Assembly (NCBI RefSeq): GCF_036053395.1
Contig: NZ_CP107942.1
Coordinates: 10,158,001 to 10,222,000 of the forward strand
Direction of reading: 5' to 3'
DNA from: Actinoplanes sp. NBC_00393
GTDB lineage: Bacteria; Actinomycetota; Actinomycetes; Mycobacteriales; Micromonosporaceae
Length of the DNA stretch: 64,000 nucleotides
Position numbers and translations under genes: made by a program. Of the stretch, positions 43,666-51,813 are shown one piece after another (within the stretch, counting starts at the first letter, position 1; every line of letters starts with the position of its first letter). The notes below the pieces were generated by a model. That model was given only the letters and a program-made list of their open reading frames with translations, did no database searches and was not told where the DNA came from.

Positions 43666-43818
43666 GAGTGGCTGGCGGACCCGAGCGGCTGGCGGGCTCG
43701 AGTGCCTGGCGGGCCTGATTGGGTGGCGGGCGCAAGTGGCTGGCGGGCCCGAGTGTCTGGCGGGCCTGAGTGTCTGGCGGGCCTGAGTGTCTGGCGGGCC
43801 TGAGTGTCTGGTGGCCGG
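43666..43818. repeat. 17-bp tandem repeat array, nine copies
   Basis: Units of the form GAGTGTCTGGCGGGCCT start every 17 bp from 43666. The last four (43751, 43768, 43785, 43802) are nearly identical and the first five are diverged, with CTCG, CCCG or GATT variants. Because 17 is not a multiple of three, the array is not a protein repeat. It ends 46 bp from the stop of the LacI-type gene. Confidence 0.85.
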
Positions 43819-43863
43819 AACCAGCTGGCCCGGCCGGGATCGGCTGACCGTCGCGGCTGTCGG

Positions 43864-44883
43864 TTAGGCGGACTCGCGCACGATGAGTTCCGGCTGGTAC
43901 GTCAGCTGCTGATGCCCGTCCGACGCCGTAGGGTCGGCGTCGGTCAGGAGCAGGGTTGCGGCGGCGCGGCCGAGGTCGTAAGTCGGCTGCCGGATGGTGG
44001 TGAGCGACGTGGCCAGCTCGGCCGCGAAAGGCACGTCGTCGTAGCCGACGACGGCGATGTCGTCGGGCACCTTGAGGCCGCGCTTGCGTAAGGAGCGCAT
44101 GACGCCGAGCGCCACGATGTCGCTGACGCACATGATGGCGGTTGGCTGGTCGGGGAGTGCCAGCGTCTGTTCCAGGACGGCTTCGGCGCGGTCGGTGCTG
44201 GCGCGCGGCAGCGCGACCTCGAACAGGTGCTGCGCCGGGTCCAGGCCGGCCTTCTGGAAGGCGTTGTGCGCGCCCCGGCTGCGGGCGGTGCATTGCTGGA
44301 CGTGGGGTGGGCCGTTCAGGAACATCACCCGGCGGTGGCCGCGGGCGATCAGATGAGCTGCGGCCAGTTCGCCGCCGCGGATGTCGTCGATGGCTACCGA
44401 GCAGATCTCCGCGGTGGGGCTGGGGCAGTCCAGAAGCACGATGGGTACGCCGCGACGCTGCATCGCCAGCAGGGACTCGATGTCCAGCCGGGTCGGGGTC
44501 ACCAGGATGCCGCGGACGCCCTGCTCCTCCAGCATGTGCAGGTAACGCGCCTCCCGGTCCGGCTGCTGGTCGGTGCTGCACAGGGTGAGCATGCATCCGG
44601 CCTCGGCGAGGCGGTCCTCGATCCCGCGCGCGGTCTCGGTGAAGAACGGGTTGGCGATGTCCAGCACCAGCGTCCCGGCCGTGGCGGCGCGTCCCTCCCG
44701 GAGTTGGCGGGCCATCCCGTTGCGCACGAACCCGAGTTCCTGCATCACCTGCTCGACCCGCGCCCGGGTGCCGGCGGCCACGACGCCGGGATGGTTCAGC
44801 ACGTTGGAGACGGTGCCGATCGACACGCCGGCCGTGGCGGCGACCTCACGAATGCCGTTGCGGCGGCGGTCTCCCGTGGTCAC
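43864..44883 (-). CDS. LacI family regulator, CebR-like
   Basis: 339 residues from GTG 44883, which gives VTTGDRRRNGIREVAATAGVSIGTVSNVLNHPGVV. The HTH and hinge helix (IREVAATAGVSIGTVSNVL, residues about 10-28) are standard, as is the periplasmic-binding-type sugar domain (FFTETARGIEDRLAEAG, DDVPFAAELATSLTTIRQP). No Shine-Dalgarno sequence is seen before this start. A 20-bp palindrome containing TGGGAGCGCTCCCA, the CebR box of Streptomyces, lies 31 bp upstream, so autoregulation by a cello-oligosaccharide-type sensor is likely. Confidence 0.9.
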   Translation of the reverse strand: MTTGDRRRNGIREVAATAGVSIGTVSNVLNHPGVVAAGTRARVEQVMQELGFVRNGMARQLREGRAATAGTLVLDIANPFFTETARGIEDRLAEAGCMLTLCSTDQQPDREARYLHMLEEQGVRGILVTPTRLDIESLLAMQRRGVPIVLLDCPSPTAEICSVAIDDIRGGELAAAHLIARGHRRVMFLNGPPHVQQCTARSRGAHNAFQKAGLDPAQHLFEVALPRASTDRAEAVLEQTLALPDQPTAIMCVSDIVALGVMRSLRKRGLKVPDDIAVVGYDDVPFAAELATSLTTIRQPTYDLGRAAATLLLTDADPTASDGHQQLTYQPELIVRESA

Positions 44884-44913
44884 CCCATGCAATCTACTCG
44901 ATGCCTCAGTCCG

Positions 44914-44933
44914 ATTTGGGAGCGCTCCCAAAT
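44914..44933. promoter_or_regulatory. CebR-type operator (20-bp perfect palindrome)
   Basis: ATTTGGGAGCGCTCCCAAAT is fully palindromic and contains the exact 14-bp CebR box TGGGAGCGCTCCCA known from Streptomyces. It lies between the LacI-type gene and the divergent CBM2-PL11 gene and probably governs both. Confidence 0.85.
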
Positions 44934-45012
44934 GATGCGAAGCGCCTTGTAGGCATCGAAGGGCATCAGTAGGTTTCGGGTCGCGCCGGACGTCAGGGTG
45001 GTTACCGGGAGA

Positions 45013-45026
45013 TTGAAAGCTTTCAA
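45013..45026. promoter_or_regulatory. Second LacI-type palindromic operator
   Basis: TTGAAAGCTTTCAA is a perfect 14-bp palindrome with the central CpG-less GC step of LacI-family sites, 62 bp upstream of the pectin lyase start. It is unlike the CebR box, so a different LacI-family protein may bind here. Confidence 0.6.
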
Positions 45027-45088
45027 CCTCGGGATGCCAAGCGCTGACCGGGACGGCGCGATTCCCCCGATCCCCAAGGAGGCCCGTG

Positions 45089-47269
45089 ATGTCCCGATTG
45101 AGACCCGTGGTGGCGACAGCCGCTGCCGTCGCCGCCTCGGCAGCCGCGGTCGTGCTCGTGGCCGTCGACGCCAGTGCGGCGGCCGGATGCCGCGTGACGT
45201 ACGCGGTGACCAACCAGTGGCAGGGCGGCTTCGGCGCCACCATCACCGTCGACAACCTCGGTGACCCGATCAACGGCTGGACCCTCGGATTCGGGTTCGG
45301 CGCCGGTCAGACGATCACTCAACTGTGGAACGGCACCCACACGCAGGCCGGCGCCCAGGTCTCGGTCCGCGACGCCGGGTACAACGCGGCCATCGCGACG
45401 AACGGCCGGGTCGAGATCGGCTTCAACGGCGCGTTCACCAGCACGAACCCGTCACCCACGTCGTTCACCCTGAACGGCACGGCGTGCACCGGAGATGTAG
45501 CTCCGACAAGTGGACCGCCGTCCTCCAACCCGCCTCAGTCCGGCGAAGGCCGGCAGATGGAACGACTCGACCGGGGGCTGGTGAGCGTGCGGTCCGGCTC
45601 CGGCAACCTGGTGAGCTGGCGGTGGCTCGCATCCGACCCGGCGGACGTGGGCTTCAACGTCTACCGTGGCGCGACCAGGGTGAACTCCGCGCCGATCACC
45701 GGCTCGACGAACTACCTCGACGCCGGAGCCGCGGCCGGCTCGGCGTACACGGTGCGGGCCGTGGTCAACGGCGCCGAGCAGCCCGCCTCGGCTGCCGCGC
45801 TGCAATTCCCGGCCGGTTACCTCGATGTGCCGGTCCAGAATCCGAGCAGTTCCCGGTACGCCGCGAACGACGCCACCGTGGCCGACCTCGACGGCGACGG
45901 GCAGCTCGAGATCATCCTGAAGTGGGAGCCGCTGAACGCCAAGGACAACTCCCAGGCCGGCGTGACCGACGTGGTGTACGTCGACGCGTACCGGTTGAAC
46001 GGGACCCGGCTGTGGCGGATCGACCTGGGCCGCAACATCCGGGCCGGGGCGCACTACACCCAGTTCCAGGCGTACGACTACGACGGTGACGGCGCCGCCG
46101 AGGTGGCGATGAAGACCGCCGACGCGACGGTGTCCGGCACCGGCCAGGTGATCGGCAACGCGAGCGCCGACTACCGCAACGCCGACGGCTACGTCCTCTC
46201 CGGCCCGGAGTTCCTCACCGTGTTCAGCGGCCGGACCGGTGCGGCGCTGGCCACCGCCAACTACGACCCGCCGCGCGGCACGGTGAGCAGCTGGGGAGAC
46301 TCGTACGGCAACCGGGTGGACCGGTTCCTGGCAGCCACCGCCTACCTGGACGGCAAGCGGCCGAGCATCATCATGGCCCGCGGCTACTACACCCGGTCCG
46401 TGATCGCCGCCTGGGACTTCCGCAACGGCGCGCTGACCCGCCGCTGGACGTTCGACAGCAACGCCTCGGGCAACAGCTCGTACGCCGGGCAGGGCAACCA
46501 CAACCTGTCCGTCGGAGACGTCGACGCCGACGGCCGGGACGAGATCCTCTACGGCGCGATGGCCGTCGACGACAACGGCGGCCGGCTGTGGAACACCGGC
46601 AAGGGCCACGGCGACGCGATGCACGCCGGTGACCTGGACCCCGCCCGGCCCGGGCTGGAGCTCTACAAGGTCGACGAGAACAGCAGCCAGCCGGCCTCGT
46701 GGATGGCGGATGCGCGTACCGGTCAGATCCTCTGGCAGACCGCGGCCGCCGGTGACAACGGCCGTGGCGTCTCCGGCGACGTCTGGGCCGGCAGCCCGGG
46801 AGCGGAATCCTGGTCGTCCGCCGACAGCCAGATCCGCAACACCGCCGGTGCCACGGTCGGCCGCAAGCCCAGCTCAGCGAACTTCCTGGCCTGGTGGGAC
46901 GCCGATCCGGTGCGGGAACTGCTCGACGCCACCCGCATCGACAAGTACGGCACCGGTGGCGACACCCGGCTGCTCACCGCCTCCGGCGTGCACTCCAACA
47001 ACGGCACCAAGGCCACGCCGTCGCTGTCCGGCGACATCCTCGGCGATTGGCGTGAGGAGGTGATCTGGCCGACCTCGGACAACACCGCGCTGCGCATCTA
47101 CAGCACCGCGACGCCAACCGACCGGCGGATCACCACGCTGTTGCAGGACTCGATGTACCGGGTGGCGCTGGCCTGGCAGAACACCGCGTACAACCAGCCG
47201 CCGCACACCAGCTTCTTCATCGGGGCGAACATGCCCACCCCGCCGCGGCCGTTGATCCACCAGCCCTGA
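45089..47269 (+). CDS. Secreted rhamnogalacturonan lyase (PL11) with CBM2
   Basis: 726 residues; ATG 45089 has AGGAGG six bases upstream. A signal peptide (VVATAAAVAASAAAVVLVAVDASAAA) precedes a family 2 cellulose-binding module (CRVTYAVTNQWQGGFGATITVDN to FTLNGTAC, two terminal Cys, conserved Trp residues), a Ser/Pro linker, and a PL11 domain beginning RQMERLDRGLVSVRSGSGNLVSWRWL. The catalytic propeller shows DGDGQLEIILKWEP, YDYDGDGAAEVAMKTADA and the Ca-binding DxDxDG repeats. It cleaves rhamnogalacturonan I by beta-elimination; the CBM tethers it to plant cell wall cellulose. Confidence 0.93.
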   Translation: MSRLRPVVATAAAVAASAAAVVLVAVDASAAAGCRVTYAVTNQWQGGFGATITVDNLGDPINGWTLGFGFGAGQTITQLWNGTHTQAGAQVSVRDAGYNAAIATNGRVEIGFNGAFTSTNPSPTSFTLNGTACTGDVAPTSGPPSSNPPQSGEGRQMERLDRGLVSVRSGSGNLVSWRWLASDPADVGFNVYRGATRVNSAPITGSTNYLDAGAAAGSAYTVRAVVNGAEQPASAAALQFPAGYLDVPVQNPSSSRYAANDATVADLDGDGQLEIILKWEPLNAKDNSQAGVTDVVYVDAYRLNGTRLWRIDLGRNIRAGAHYTQFQAYDYDGDGAAEVAMKTADATVSGTGQVIGNASADYRNADGYVLSGPEFLTVFSGRTGAALATANYDPPRGTVSSWGDSYGNRVDRFLAATAYLDGKRPSIIMARGYYTRSVIAAWDFRNGALTRRWTFDSNASGNSSYAGQGNHNLSVGDVDADGRDEILYGAMAVDDNGGRLWNTGKGHGDAMHAGDLDPARPGLELYKVDENSSQPASWMADARTGQILWQTAAAGDNGRGVSGDVWAGSPGAESWSSADSQIRNTAGATVGRKPSSANFLAWWDADPVRELLDATRIDKYGTGGDTRLLTASGVHSNNGTKATPSLSGDILGDWREEVIWPTSDNTALRIYSTATPTDRRITTLLQDSMYRVALAWQNTAYNQPPHTSFFIGANMPTPPRPLIHQP

Positions 47270-47277
47270 ACACGGCA

Positions 47278-47308
47278 GTGCCCGGGCCGGCAGAAGCGGC
47301 CCGGGCAC
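47278..47308. terminator. Bidirectional terminator hairpin
   Basis: GTGCCCGGGCCG, a 7-nt loop and CGGCCCGGGCAC make a perfect 12-bp stem between the convergent pectin lyase and lipA genes, 8 bp after one stop and 11 bp before the other. It lacks a T run, as is common in high-GC actinobacteria. Confidence 0.75.
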
Positions 47309-47319
47309 GGCAGAAAGCG

Positions 47320-48243
47320 TCAGCCGCGGGCGTCGAGGGCCTGGCGGTAGAGGCGACCGGCCCGGTACGACGAGCGGACCAGCGGGCCGCTCATCACGCC
47401 GGCGAAGCCGATCTCCTCGGCCTCCTCGCGCAGCTCGACGAACTCCTCCGGCTTGACCCAGCGCTCCACCGGGTGGTGGCGCGGGGTCGGCCGGAGGTAC
47501 TGCGTGATGGTGATCAGCTCGCAGCCGGCCGCGTGCAGGTCGCGGAGGGCGGCGGAGATCTCCGACCGCTCCTCGCCCATGCCGAGGATCAGGTTGCTCT
47601 TGGTGACCAGGCCGGCCGCGCGAGCCTGGGTGATCACGTCGAGGGAACGCTCGTAACGGAAACCGGGCCGGATCCGCTTGAAGATCCGCGGGACGGTCTC
47701 GACGTTGTGCGCGAGCACCTCGGGCTTGGCGCCGAAGACCTCGGCGAGCTGCTCGGGGTCGGCGTTGAAGTCCGGGATGAGCAGCTCCACGCCGCAGCCG
47801 GGCTGCAGCTTGTGGATCTGGCGGACGGTCTCCGCGTAGAGCCAGGCGCCGCCGTCGGGCAGGTCGTCACGGGCGACGCCGGTGACCGTGGCGTAGCGCA
47901 GGCCCATGGTGGCGACGGACTCGCCGACCCGGCGCGGCTCGTCGGCGTCGAACTCGGCCGGCTTGCCGGTGTCGATCTGGCAGAAGTCGCAGCGGCGGGT
48001 GCACTGGTCACCGCCGATCAGGAAGGTCGCCTCCCGGTCTTCCCAACACTCGTAGATGTTGGGGCAGCCGGCCTCCTGGCAGACCGTGTGCAGGCCTTCC
48101 TTCTGCACGAGGCCACGCATCTGCGTGTACTCGGGGCCCATCTTCGCCTTGACTTTGATCCACGGCGGCTTCCGCTCGATGGGAGTTTCGGCGTTGCGCG
48201 CCTCGATGCGCAGCATGCGGCGGCCCTCGGGAGCAATAGTCAC
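47320..48243 (-). CDS. lipA: Lipoyl synthase
   Basis: 307 residues from GTG 48243 ([17 protein letters not shown], the usual actinobacterial start). Both iron-sulfur motifs are intact: [12 protein letters not shown] (Cx4Cx5C, auxiliary cluster) and CTRRCDFC (Cx3Cx2C, radical SAM cluster). The C-terminal RSSY serine motif (VRSSYRAG) is present. It inserts two sulfurs into protein-bound octanoyl groups. It diverges from the T-box leader of aspS; lipB, the preceding pathway step, lies 3 kb to the right on the same strand. Confidence 0.98.
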   Translation of the reverse strand: MTIAPEGRRMLRIEARNAETPIERKPPWIKVKAKMGPEYTQMRGLVQKEGLHTVCQEAGCPNIYECWEDREATFLIGGDQCTRRCDFCQIDTGKPAEFDADEPRRVGESVATMGLRYATVTGVARDDLPDGGAWLYAETVRQIHKLQPGCGVELLIPDFNADPEQLAEVFGAKPEVLAHNVETVPRIFKRIRPGFRYERSLDVITQARAAGLVTKSNLILGMGEERSEISAALRDLHAAGCELITITQYLRPTPRHHPVERWVKPEEFVELREEAEEIGFAGVMSGPLVRSSYRAGRLYRQALDARG

Positions 48244-48317
48244 AACCTGAAAGATACGCCCGCCCGGACCGAACCTGACGCAGGGTGTGAGTGCACTCAC
48301 CGGCGCGCCCGCAAATC

Positions 48318-48348
48318 TTGTGCACACCGGGACGCAAGTTGCTAACCT
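48318..48348 (+). promoter_or_regulatory. Probable promoter of the T-box/aspS transcript
   Basis: TTGTGC at 48318-48323 and an extended -10, TGCTAACCT (48340-48348), are spaced 19 bp apart. They sit just upstream of the T-box leader. The 3' element fits an extended -10 better than the spacing fits sigma-70 consensus, so this is a tentative call. Confidence 0.45.
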
Positions 48349-48354
48349 CACCGC

Positions 48355-48573
48355 CACGGCATTGATGGGAACAAGTAACGCTCCGATCCGCCGGCCGAGA
48401 GAGCCACCGGCAGCTGTGAGGGTGGCCCGAGCGCCGGAGCGTGAAGACAACCCGGAGCCAAGCAGTGCAAAGAGGCGCTTTCCAAAAAAGCGTGAAGGTG
48501 CGGTGGTACCGCGAGGATCCCGCTCGCCCGCACCTCCCTGGGGCCGCGTTGCAAACCAGAGGAGGTACGAGTT
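48355..48573 (+). promoter_or_regulatory. T-box riboswitch leader with Asp (GAC) specifier, translational type
   Basis: Stem I pairs CGCTCCG (48379-48385) with CGGAGCG (48435-48441). The loop-E strand AGTA is at 48374, and the specifier strand is TGAAGACAAC (48442-48451), giving GAC (Asp) in the GAA-xxx-A frame. The next triplet AAC is Asn. The T-box is GGTGGTACCGCG: arms AGGTGCGG (48496) and CCGCACCT (48528) flank the bulge TGGTACC (48504-48510), with GCGAG/CTCGC inside. ACCTCC (48532) is complementary to the Shine-Dalgarno GGAGGT (48561), so tRNA binding would free the ribosome site. Confidence 0.85.
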
Positions 48574-49827
48574 ATGCAACGCATCCTCTCCGCCCGACTG
48601 TCCGAGCACGTGCACGAGAAGGTCACGATCGCCGGCTGGATCCATCGTCGCCGTCTGCTCAAGTCGGTGGCCTTCCTGATCGTCCGCGACGCCGAGGGGC
48701 TCAGCCAGGTCGTCGTCACCGACCCGTCGACCCGGGAGCAGCTCGAGAGGCTGACCGAGGAGAGCGTCGTCGAGGTACACGCCGTGGTCACCCCCAACCC
48801 GCAGGCACCCGGCGGCGTCGAGCTGACCGGCCCGGACATCCGTGTTTTGAGTGCTGTGGGCGTACCCCTGCCGTTTGAACTGCATCGGCCCGCGCTGGGC
48901 GCGGGTCTGCCTGCCCAGCTGGACCACGCTGCTCTGGCCCTGCGGCATCCGAGCCGGGCGGCGAACCTGCGGATCGCCGCCGCGGTGACCGCGGGTTTCC
49001 GGAAGTCCCTGGAGGAGCAGCGGTTCGTCGAGATCCAGACGCCGAAGATCGTGGAGTCGGCGACCGAGTCCGGCGCGAACGTCTTCAAGCTGGACTATTT
49101 CGGGCGGCCCGGCTATCTGGCGCAGTCGCCGCAGTTCTACAAGCAGCTGATGGTCGGCGTCTTCGAGCGGGTCTTCGAGGTCGGGCCGGTGTTCCGGGCC
49201 GAGCCGAGCGACACCGCGCGGCACCTGGCGCAGTACACGTCGCTGGACGCCGAGATGGGCTTCATCGCCGACCACCGGGACGTGATGACGGCGCTGACCC
49301 GGACCATCGCCGGGATGCTGGGGGAGGTCACCGAGCGCACCGGCTTCACGTGCCCGGACGTGCCCGCGGAGATCCCGGCCGTGCATTTCACCGAGGCGCT
49401 GCGGATCGCCGGCGCCCCGGCGGACGAGCCGGACCTGGCGCCGGCCCACGAGCGGGCGCTGGGGGAGTGGGCGCGGCGTGAGCACGGGTCGGAGTTCGTC
49501 TTCGTGACCGGCTATCCGATGCGCAAGCGGCCGTTCTACACGCATCCGGACCCGGCGAACCCGGAGTACTCGAACGGGTTCGACCTGCTCTTCCGCGGCC
49601 TGGAGATCGTTACGGGCGGGCAGCGGCTGCACCGGTACGAGGACTACGCCGCCGTCCTCGACGACCTGGAGCCGTATCGGGGTTACCTCGACGGTTTCCG
49701 GTACGGGATGCCCCCGCACGGGGGCTGGGCGATCGGGCTGGAACGGTTCGTGGCCCGGCTGACCGGCGCGGCCAACGTACGCGAAACCACCGCCTTCCCC
49801 AGGGACCTGAACCGGATCGCCCCGTAG
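48574..49827 (+). CDS. aspS: Archaeal-type (nondiscriminating-type) aspartyl-tRNA synthetase
   Basis: 417 residues, much shorter than bacterial AspRS (about 590), lacking the GAD insertion domain. N-terminal OB-fold: [31 protein letters not shown]. Class II motif 2 is [25 protein letters not shown] and motif 3 is [14 protein letters not shown]. This type usually charges both tRNA-Asp and, where no AsnRS exists, tRNA-Asn, which GatCAB then amidates. The T-box leader upstream with an Asp codon supports the substrate. Whether the genome has a second bacterial AspRS cannot be seen here. Confidence 0.9.
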   Translation: MQRILSARLSEHVHEKVTIAGWIHRRRLLKSVAFLIVRDAEGLSQVVVTDPSTREQLERLTEESVVEVHAVVTPNPQAPGGVELTGPDIRVLSAVGVPLPFELHRPALGAGLPAQLDHAALALRHPSRAANLRIAAAVTAGFRKSLEEQRFVEIQTPKIVESATESGANVFKLDYFGRPGYLAQSPQFYKQLMVGVFERVFEVGPVFRAEPSDTARHLAQYTSLDAEMGFIADHRDVMTALTRTIAGMLGEVTERTGFTCPDVPAEIPAVHFTEALRIAGAPADEPDLAPAHERALGEWARREHGSEFVFVTGYPMRKRPFYTHPDPANPEYSNGFDLLFRGLEIVTGGQRLHRYEDYAAVLDDLEPYRGYLDGFRYGMPPHGGWAIGLERFVARLTGAANVRETTAFPRDLNRIAP

Positions 49828-49834
49828 TCCTACA

Positions 49835-51019
49835 GTGGTGCCGGTGCTGATCGACCTCGATGTCGCTCCCGCCGCCCGCCCGCCGGCACCCGGGCGGCGG
49901 GAGCACTGGCTGCCCGCGTTGCTCGCCGCGTCGCTGCTGCTGTTGCTCGGCGGCGCGGCGGCACCGCGTCCGGTCGAGGTCCTGCGGACAGTTGCCGTCC
50001 TGCAGGGCGTCTTCGTGACCGCCCTGGTGGCCGGCACGCAACTCTTCACCGCCCGCGCCCTGCCCGGTGACGACGCGGACCAGGTCGAGATCAGCGCCGT
50101 CCCGATCACCCCGGCCGGCTCCCGGTGGACCGCCCGGGTGGAGGCGCCCAGCGGCGAGGTGCGGCTGGCCCGGGAAGGCAGCGTTCTGGTGGCCGAGACA
50201 CTGGAGGAGCTCACCGTGCTCGACGCCCGCAGTGGCGCCCTGCGGTGGCACGCGACGGCGTCCCTGACCACGGTCGTCGGGGGACAGGCGGTCTACAGCG
50301 AGTACGACGACGAGGACGGCTCCACCACCCTCGTCGACCTGGAGTCGGGACGGTCCCTCTGGTCGAGCCCCGGCCTCGCCGACTTCGCCGACCGGGACGC
50401 GACCGGGCGCTACCTGTTCACCATGGATTTCGACGGCCGGGCAGCCGTCCGGGACATCACCGACGGTCGGCGACTGGCTTCTCGCACGCTCGACGTGTTC
50501 CCCGACGGCGACCGGCCGGTGGTGTCGATCGTCGGTGACCTCGTCTACCTGTTCAAGGGATCGTCGCTGCTTGCGGTGCGCCTCTCCGACCTGGCCACGG
50601 CGTGGGAGACCGAGGCCGCCATCCCGTACGAGGTGCAGGCCTGTGCCGGCCTGATCTGTGTGAGCGACCGGCAGGGCGTGATGGGTGTCGACCCGGCCGG
50701 CGGTCAGGTCCGGTGGCAGGCGGTGCGCTGGATCTCGTACGCCGACGGGGTGGCCTCCGCCCAGGACGGGACCACCGTCCTGCTCGACCCGGCGACCGGC
50801 CGGGTGACCCGCCACCTCGGCCACGGGATGCGCGCCGGCGACCTGATGCTGCGGGCCCACGAAGGGCAGACCCGGGTCACCCGCCTGCGGTCCGGCGAGC
50901 TGATCGGCAACCTGTCGAGCGTCATCCCGTTCGCCTGTGTCACCTACGACCGGTTCCTCGGCTGCCGGACGTCGGGCGAGTCGTTCACGCTGTGGGAGAT
51001 CCCTAGAGAATCACCATGA
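49835..51019 (+). CDS. PQQ-like beta-propeller protein with N-terminal membrane segments
   Basis: 394 residues from a GTG 7 bp after aspS (GTG 49844 also possible). Two hydrophobic segments lie near residues 25-75 ([17 protein letters not shown] and [14 protein letters not shown]). The rest is a PQQ/Pyrrolo-quinoline-like propeller with repeated blades: [55 protein letters not shown] and [19 protein letters not shown]. It is probably an anchored extracytoplasmic protein of unknown function. It is likely on the aspS transcript. It overlaps the end of the minus-strand DUF5808 gene by 17 bp. Confidence 0.7.
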   Translation: MVPVLIDLDVAPAARPPAPGRREHWLPALLAASLLLLLGGAAAPRPVEVLRTVAVLQGVFVTALVAGTQLFTARALPGDDADQVEISAVPITPAGSRWTARVEAPSGEVRLAREGSVLVAETLEELTVLDARSGALRWHATASLTTVVGGQAVYSEYDDEDGSTTLVDLESGRSLWSSPGLADFADRDATGRYLFTMDFDGRAAVRDITDGRRLASRTLDVFPDGDRPVVSIVGDLVYLFKGSSLLAVRLSDLATAWETEAAIPYEVQACAGLICVSDRQGVMGVDPAGGQVRWQAVRWISYADGVASAQDGTTVLLDPATGRVTRHLGHGMRAGDLMLRAHEGQTRVTRLRSGELIGNLSSVIPFACVTYDRFLGCRTSGESFTLWEIPRESP

Positions 51020-51170
51020 GCGTGACCACGGCGACGATCAGGAACGGCACGATCGTCGTGCAGACCAGGATCGCCCAGGCCACCGGGTGCCCGAAGTTCA
51101 GCGCCAGCCCGCCGCCCTGCTTGGGCACGAACACGCGCTTGTCGCGCGGATCGCGGTAGAGGGCGGCCAT
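51003..51170 (-). CDS. DUF5808 family small membrane protein
   Basis: 55 residues, found by reading the minus strand. It starts [20 protein letters not shown] and continues LALNFGHPVAW, the DUF5808 pattern (RVFVPKR-x-G-LNFxHPxAW), then one transmembrane helix ([22 protein letters not shown]). The ATG at 51170 overlaps the lipB stop (TGATG), so it is coupled to lipB. The function is unknown. Confidence 0.8.
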   Translation of the reverse strand: MAALYRDPRDKRVFVPKQGGGLALNFGHPVAWAILVCTTIVPFLIVAVVTLMVIL

Positions 51171-51799
51171 CAGAGGAGCGTCGGCAGGTGTCGCTCGACC
51201 ACCGGCAGCACCTCGGCGACCGGCACCGGCCGGCCCAGCTCGGCGCTGAGCGAGGTGACCGCCGCGTCCCGGATGCCGCAGGGCACGAACCGGTCGAAAT
51301 TCGCCAGGTCGCAGTCGCAGTTCAGGGCGAAGCCGTGCAGCGTCACCCCGCGCGACACCCGGATCCCGATCTGGGCGATCTTGCGGTCCAGGCCGCCGTC
51401 GGTCGCCCGGATCCAGGCGCCGCTGCGGCCCTCGACCCGCTCGGCCACCACGCCGAATTCGGCACAGACATCGATCAACAACTGTTCGGTACGCCGAACG
51501 TACGCCACCACGTCGACCGGGTCCGGCAGCTTGATGATCGGGTAGCCGACCAGCTGCCCCGGCCCGTGCCAGGTGATCTTGCCGCCCCGGTCGACGTCGA
51601 CGACCGGGGTGCCGTCGAACGGACGGTCGGCCGGCTCGGTGCGCTTGCCGGCGGTGAAGACGCTCGGGTGCTCCAGCAGCAGGATGGTGTCCGGCCGGGA
51701 ACCGTCGGCGACAGCGGAGTGCACGCGCTTCTGCTCTTCCCAGGCCTCGACGTAGTCGACCAGGCCGGGTCGGAGGACGGTCAGCACATCAGTAGTCAC
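51170..51799 (-). CDS. lipB: Lipoyl (octanoyl) transferase
   Basis: 209 residues from GTG 51799, 14 bp after the upstream stop; an ATG at 51853 would overlap that gene by 40 bp. Family motifs: [33 protein letters not shown], and the catalytic Lys in KIAQIGIRV and Cys in [15 protein letters not shown]. It moves octanoate from acyl carrier protein to lipoyl domains, after which LipA adds sulfur. Substrates in this window include SucB. Confidence 0.97.
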   Translation of the reverse strand: MTTDVLTVLRPGLVDYVEAWEEQKRVHSAVADGSRPDTILLLEHPSVFTAGKRTEPADRPFDGTPVVDVDRGGKITWHGPGQLVGYPIIKLPDPVDVVAYVRRTEQLLIDVCAEFGVVAERVEGRSGAWIRATDGGLDRKIAQIGIRVSRGVTLHGFALNCDCDLANFDRFVPCGIRDAAVTSLSAELGRPVPVAEVLPVVERHLPTLL

Positions 51800-51813
51800 A
51801 GCCGCAAGCGTAC

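Noticed and set aside
43355..43818. Possible CRISPR array
   Set aside because: The repeats are contiguous 17- and 18-bp units with no spacers, and there are no cas genes.
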